This document shows, piece by piece, positions 6,228-8,986 of a DNA stretch of 8,986 nt. Origin of the DNA: Candidatus Hydrothermota bacterium (GTDB lineage Bacteria > Hydrothermota > Hydrothermia > UBA1063); the NCBI GenBank assembly GCA_003644895.1, contig QNDO01000055.1, positions 1-8,986 on the forward strand, written 5' to 3'. Below the pieces are notes generated by a model. The model was not told the origin of the DNA. It saw nothing but the letters and a program-made list of their open reading frames with translations, and made no database searches. How positions within the stretch are numbered: position 1 is the stretch's first letter; each line of letters opens with the position of its first letter. A program made the position numbers and the translations under genes.

Positions 6228-6345
6228 AACTACCTCCTTTAGAAAAATATTTTAAAACAAGTATTAGTAATTGTAAAGTGTGAAGAAGTTAAATAAGTCA
6301 TTATCAATCTTGAATAAAAATATGTGGAAGTGATATGTGGAAAAA
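6228..6345. other. dnaA-dnaN spacer with two DnaA-box-like sites (second part of candidate oriC)
   Basis: This AT-rich 118-bp spacer carries TGTGGAAAA (6336-6344; TTTTCCACA on the minus strand) and TGTGGAAGT (6323-6331), 13 bp apart in the same orientation, directly after the dnaA stop codon. The rest is mostly A/T and could be an unwinding element, leading into the dnaN Shine-Dalgarno. Weak -10-like sequences such as TACAAT occur on the minus strand, but no convincing dnaN promoter was found. Confidence 0.5.
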
Positions 6346-7683
6346 TCACAATTTTTTCAATCTTGCTTCTATTCTTCTGAGGACTGTAGAAATTTTTGGA
6401 TTGGTCCTCATCTCTTCAATTTTTTCTATGCTGTGGATAACTGTAGAATGATCCCTGCCTCCAAAAAAGGTCCCAATTCCCTTCAGCGACATCCCGACTA
6501 TATTTCTTGCTAGATACATAGCAATCTGTCTGGCTAAAGCTACCTCTTTTTTCCTTGTCTTGGATCGAAGTATTTTAGATGTTATTCCAAACTCTTTAGC
6601 AACAGCGTCCATAATCTCCTCTATTGTCACCCTTTCCTCTGATTTTATAAGGTCGTGGAGCACATCCTTAGCAATATCTAAGTTTATATCAGCCTCCGTA
6701 ATAGAAATGTATGCTTTCAATCTTCTTAAAGCTCCCTCTATCTCTCTTACGTTGGATCTGATGTTTTTGGCTATGAAGAGAACCACATCTTCCGGTAAAT
6801 ACAATCTTTCCTCCATCATTTTTCTTTTTGTAATGGCGATTCTCGTTTCCAGCTCAGGTGGTTTAATATCCACAACAAGTCCCCACTGGAACCTGGAAAC
6901 CAGCCTCTCTTCAAGGGAGTAAATATGTTTTGGAGGCCTATCACTGGTCATCACTATTTGCTTGTCCGCGTCATAAAGAGAATTGAATGTATGGAATATC
7001 TCCTCCTGGAGCATCTCCTTATCCGCAAGGAACTGTACATCATCGAGAAGCAAAACATCTATTTTCCTCATTTTAAGCTTGAAATCAACGGTTTTTCGCT
7101 TCTGAATGGCATTAATCAATTCGTTCATAAAAGTTTCGGCAGAAGTATAGTAGATGTTCAGGTTCTTTCTTTTTTCATATAGATAGTTACCTATGGCCTG
7201 TAAGAGATGCGTTTTTCCCAGCCCCACCCCACCATAGATAAAGAGGGGGTTATATTGCCTTGCAGGAGATTTTGCCACAGCAACGCAGGCAGCATATGCA
7301 AATTCATTAGACTTCCCTGTAACAAAGGATTCGAAGGTGTATCTCCTGTTTAATCTTGGCCCAGGAGTGTAAATTATGGGAGATGATTTTTTCTTTTTTT
7401 CAGGGTCTTTTTTGGGAGCTGGTCTGAACACCACCTCTATATTAAGACCGAGTCCTTTAACAGTTTCGTTTATTACAGAAAGGTAGTGTTCTTCAATCCA
7501 TTCTATCCAGAAGGGATTGGGGGCCTCCACTATTATTCTATCCTCCAGGAGAGAGACCCCTTTGGTAGGAGAAAACCATGTTCTGAAGGATGTTTCACTT
7601 ATTTTGGATTTCAAAATTTCCAGGATATTTTTCCATAAACTTGCAGCCCTGGTATCGTAATTGCTTTGAAGCTCTTCCCTCAT
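6346..7683 (-). CDS. dnaA: Chromosomal replication initiator protein DnaA
   Basis: A 445-residue AAA+ initiator that binds DnaA boxes, oligomerises with ATP and opens the origin. Domain I (about 1-85) includes FRTWFSPT; a short, lysine-rich linker (about 86-110) follows. The AAA+ domain begins at RLNRRYTFESFV, with Walker A GGVGLGKT (151-158), Walker B LLLDDVQF (211-218) and the box VII-like SRFQWGLVVDI. The DNA-binding domain IV ends with the signature GRDHSTVIHSIEKI (409-422). The start at 7683 is preferred because GGAGGT lies five bases upstream; a farther in-frame ATG at 7704 would add seven residues (MEMWRSN) but has no ribosome site and falls in the box cluster. The predicted promoter is at 7883-7911. 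Box clusters before and after the gene suggest autoregulation and origin function. Confidence 0.98.
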   Translation of the reverse strand: MREELQSNYDTRAASLWKNILEILKSKISETSFRTWFSPTKGVSLLEDRIIVEAPNPFWIEWIEEHYLSVINETVKGLGLNIEVVFRPAPKKDPEKKKKSSPIIYTPGPRLNRRYTFESFVTGKSNEFAYAACVAVAKSPARQYNPLFIYGGVGLGKTHLLQAIGNYLYEKRKNLNIYYTSAETFMNELINAIQKRKTVDFKLKMRKIDVLLLDDVQFLADKEMLQEEIFHTFNSLYDADKQIVMTSDRPPKHIYSLEERLVSRFQWGLVVDIKPPELETRIAITKRKMMEERLYLPEDVVLFIAKNIRSNVREIEGALRRLKAYISITEADINLDIAKDVLHDLIKSEERVTIEEIMDAVAKEFGITSKILRSKTRKKEVALARQIAMYLARNIVGMSLKGIGTFFGGRDHSTVIHSIEKIEEMRTNPKISTVLRRIEARLKKL

Positions 7684-7853
7684 ATTAGACCTCCACATTT
7701 CCACAGGTTTTCCACACCACTTATTAAAGATAACTTATTGGAAAATAAGAAGTTGTACAAAAATCCACAAGTTTTTCCACAATTTTTTGTTGAAAACCCA
7801 CCCAAATTCTTAGAAATCAATGGAATGTTTAAGTACTTGATTATCAATGACAT
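7680..7853 (-). CDS. Possible dnaA leader ORF (57 codons), uncertain
   Basis: An ORF on the dnaA strand with a strong Shine-Dalgarno (AGGAGG, 7869-7864) ten bases before its ATG at 7853. It ends in an ATGA overlap with the dnaA start (TGA 7682-7680, ATG 7683-7681). The predicted dnaA transcription start (about 7876) lies just upstream of the Shine-Dalgarno, so the ORF would fill the whole leader. The peptide resembles no family I know. Its middle (NCGKTCGF) is simply the translation of DnaA boxes, which argues against a conserved protein. It could be a translated leader that couples dnaA translation to events at the boxes, or a chance ORF. Confidence 0.3.
   Translation of the reverse strand: MSLIIKYLNIPLISKNLGGFSTKNCGKTCGFLYNFLFSNKLSLISGVENLWKCGGLI
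7697..7781 (+). repeat. DnaA-box cluster
   Basis: Four nonamers close to the TTATCCACA consensus, all in the same orientation: ATTTCCACA (7697-7705), TTTTCCACA (7708-7716), AAATCCACA (7761-7769) and TTTTCCACA (7773-7781). They form two pairs with centre spacings of 11 and 12 bp, roughly one helical turn, so each pair would place DnaA on one face. None is a perfect consensus; all keep the TCCACA core. Confidence 0.7.
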
Positions 7854-7882
7854 ATATTTAAAGCCTCCTTGACGGCAAAAAG

Positions 7883-7911
7883 ATAATAATGTCTGTCTCA
7901 AAAAATGTCAA
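7883..7911 (-). promoter_or_regulatory. Predicted dnaA promoter
   Basis: Minus-strand consensus -35 TTGACA (7911-7906), exactly 17 bp, then -10 TATTAT (7888-7883). Transcription would start near 7876, about 190 bases upstream of the dnaA ATG, and the leader would include all four DnaA boxes. This is the best promoter match in the window. Confidence 0.7.
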
Positions 7912-7949
7912 ACTGATTCTCTAATTTATTTATACTCAATGAAATTTAA

Positions 7950-7987
7950 TTGAAACTGTTTTATTTTCGTGTAAAATGTGGTAAAAT
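7950..7987 (+). promoter_or_regulatory. Predicted promoter of DUF2905-lpt genes
   Basis: TTGAAA (7950-7955) with a 16-bp spacer to TAAAAT (7972-7977) would start near 7984. A second TAAAAT (7982-7987) preceded by TGG forms an extended -10, and would start at about 7994, the A of the ATG. In both cases the leader is 0-10 bases with no Shine-Dalgarno. Confidence 0.5.
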
Positions 7988-7993
7988 AAAAAT

Positions 7994-8206
7994 ATGAGTC
8001 TGGGTAAGATTGTTATATATATTGGAGTTTTACTTATTATAGTGGGCCTAATTATGCTTTTTGTGGAAAAAACAGGGTTTAGAATTCCTGGTGATATCGT
8101 TGTAAAAAAAGACGGCTTTACATTGTATCTCCCGATAATGACAAGCATTATCCTTTCCCTCATTCTGACAATCATTATTAATATTATTGTAAGGCTTTTA
8201 AAATGA
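7994..8206 (+). CDS. DUF2905 family small membrane protein
   Basis: A 70-residue protein with two transmembrane segments (about 5-24 and 46-68) joined by a short loop containing the family hallmark FRIPGDIVVKKDGFTLYLPI. Proteins of this family are widespread in thermophilic and anaerobic bacteria and have no known function. The length is normal for the family. No Shine-Dalgarno precedes the ATG, and the predicted promoter gives a leader of ten bases or fewer. The stop codon overlaps the start of the LptF/LptG-like gene (ATGA), so the two are co-transcribed and probably translationally coupled. This hints at a role at the inner membrane alongside envelope assembly, though that is only inference from context. 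Confidence 0.88.
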   Translation: MSLGKIVIYIGVLLIIVGLIMLFVEKTGFRIPGDIVVKKDGFTLYLPIMTSIILSLILTIIINIIVRLLK

Positions 8207-8986
8207 AAAGAATAGATAGATACCTTTTCAAGGAAATCCTCTCCCCTTTTCTTGGGGGCCTTTTTGTTTTAACCATCATTTTGCTCCTTAACCGGGTTTT
8301 CGAACTTCTAGACCTTATCATAAAAAAGGGACTTCAAGTCCTAACCGTTCTGGAAATATTCTTGCTTTCTCTCCCATTTATTCTCGCCCTGACCGTACCC
8401 ATGGCAGTATTGATAGGTGCCCTTGTGGCATACGGCAGACTCGCACAGGATTTTGAGATCTTGGCCCTTAAATCCCTGGGAGTGAGTGTGAGAAGAACCC
8501 TTTATGCTCCCCTCCTTTTCGCCACCCTGGTTTTTGGAATCATGGTACTTTTTAATAATTACGTACTCCCAGAATCTAATCATAAATTGAAAAACCTCAT
8601 GATAGATGTGAGGCAGAAAAAACCGGCCATAGAGATTAAAAAGGGTATTTTCAACAAAATAGACAACTATCTTCTGTATATCCGTGATAAGAACGAAAGA
8701 ACCGGGGATATATTTGACATAACCTTGGAGGAGGTTGCTAGGAAAGGGGTAAAAACCGTAATTGCAGAAAAAGGAAAAATCTATAGTATAGGGGATGAAT
8801 ACCTCATTCTTGAACTTTATGATGGTGAAATCCATGAGGCCACAGGAGAGAAAAAGGAAGAATTTAGAAGGATAAAATTCAAAAAGCAGATTATCAAAAT
8901 CCCCGTGGACACCAGGCTAGTGAGGCAGGAACGTACTTATCGCGGAGACAGGGAAATGAATATACGGATGCTTCATGAGAAGATCG
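8203..8986 (+). CDS. LptF/LptG family permease (YjgP/YjgQ), partial at window edge
   Basis: The first 261 codons of a membrane protein, open at the right edge. Family members usually have about 360-430 residues. It starts MKRIDRYLFKEILSPF, the typical entry into the first transmembrane helix (about 13-34). Two more hydrophobic segments follow (about 48-77 and 98-120), separated by the characteristic cytoplasmic stretch YGRLAQDFEILALKSLGVS. From about residue 125 (PESNHKLK) comes the periplasmic beta-jellyroll-like domain. LptF and LptG form the membrane part of the LptB2FG ABC exporter, which extracts lipopolysaccharide and pushes it across the periplasm via LptC, so the host is likely diderm. 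I cannot tell LptF from LptG here. The ATG overlaps the DUF2905 stop (ATGA); only a weak AAGG precedes it, so translation is probably coupled. Confidence 0.92.
   Translation, partial: MKRIDRYLFKEILSPFLGGLFVLTIILLLNRVFELLDLIIKKGLQVLTVLEIFLLSLPFILALTVPMAVLIGALVAYGRLAQDFEILALKSLGVSVRRTLYAPLLFATLVFGIMVLFNNYVLPESNHKLKNLMIDVRQKKPAIEIKKGIFNKIDNYLLYIRDKNERTGDIFDITLEEVARKGVKTVIAEKGKIYSIGDEYLILELYDGEIHEATGEKKEEFRRIKFKKQIIKIPVDTRLVRQERTYRGDREMNIRMLHEKI

Larger units (their letters stand above)
7684..7993. other. oriC: Candidate replication origin (oriC) upstream of dnaA
   Basis: This 310-bp region between divergent dnaA and the DUF2905 gene has no convincing conserved protein gene. It holds four DnaA-box-like sites near dnaA (7697-7781), a strongly AT-rich stretch (about 7782-7865 and 7911-7990) that could unwind, the dnaA promoter (7883-7911) and the promoter of the rightward genes (7950-7987). 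The nearest genes read outward from it on both sides, as expected for genes on leading strands. Origin function is inferred from gene context and boxes only. Confidence 0.65.

Noticed and set aside
6432..6440. Perfect consensus DnaA box (TTATCCACA on the minus strand) within the dnaA coding region
   Set aside because: It is produced by the codons of the conserved DnaA signature STVIHSIE (Val-Ile-His-Ser), so protein constraint explains it; there is no cluster around it.
7680..7901. Longer version (73 codons) of the leader ORF starting at 7901
   Set aside because: Its ATG lies inside the predicted dnaA promoter, upstream of the transcription start, and has no ribosome site; the internal ATG at 7853 has one.
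8341..8835. Minus-strand ORF of 164 codons opposite the LptF/LptG gene
   Set aside because: The plus-strand frame is a clear LptF/LptG permease; the antisense product has no family features.
1..8986. CRISPR arrays, insertion sequences, tRNA or rRNA genes, prophage genes
   Set aside because: I saw no regularly spaced direct repeats, transposase or integrase motifs, or rRNA signatures, and no tRNA-like clover leaf by eye; the genes are ordinary chromosomal types.

Overview
The window reads as a chromosomal replication-origin region of an anaerobic, diderm bacterium of moderate to low GC. The dnaA and dnaN genes lie next to DnaA-box clusters. A class III (oxygen-sensitive, glycyl-radical) ribonucleotide reductase points to anaerobic life. 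An LptF/LptG-type permease points to an outer membrane with lipopolysaccharide. Arginine is coded mostly by AGA/AGG and ATA is common, and the sirtuin resembles the Thermotoga type, so a thermophilic or deep-branching lineage is possible. I cannot name the phylum from this sequence.

Layout, left to right. A complete YbjN/CesT-like gene (15-488, +) converges on an anaerobic ribonucleotide reductase operon (478-3471, -). That operon is read nrdD, then a 62-residue ORF, then nrdG. Next are a T. maritima-like sirtuin (3656-4387, -) and a rhomboid protease (4465-5175, +), which diverge from a 77-bp spacer with back-to-back promoters. The rhomboid 3' end overlaps dnaN (5133-6227, -) by 43 bp. dnaN lies downstream of dnaA (6346-7683, -); their spacer holds two DnaA-box-like sites. 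The 310-bp region upstream of dnaA carries four more boxes in one orientation, a near-consensus dnaA promoter, a possible 57-codon leader ORF and a promoter for the rightward genes. Rightward are a DUF2905 membrane protein (7994-8206, +) and the first part of an LptF/LptG permease (8203 to the window edge, +), joined by an ATGA overlap.

The most notable point is the reductase. The large NrdD subunit keeps the ATP cone and the active-site cysteines but has no zinc-ribbon cysteines and no glycyl-radical motif. The motif is encoded by the separate 62-residue ORF just downstream, which has its own ribosome binding site and sits between nrdD and the activase gene nrdG. This looks like a class III reductase whose radical domain acts as a detached subunit, similar in concept to YfiD/GrcA for pyruvate formate-lyase. 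Other notable points are three genes whose predicted transcription starts fall at or almost at the ATG with no Shine-Dalgarno sequence (likely leaderless mRNAs), a bipartite origin around dnaA, a possible dnaA leader ORF running through the DnaA boxes, and a perfect inverted repeat upstream of nrdD.
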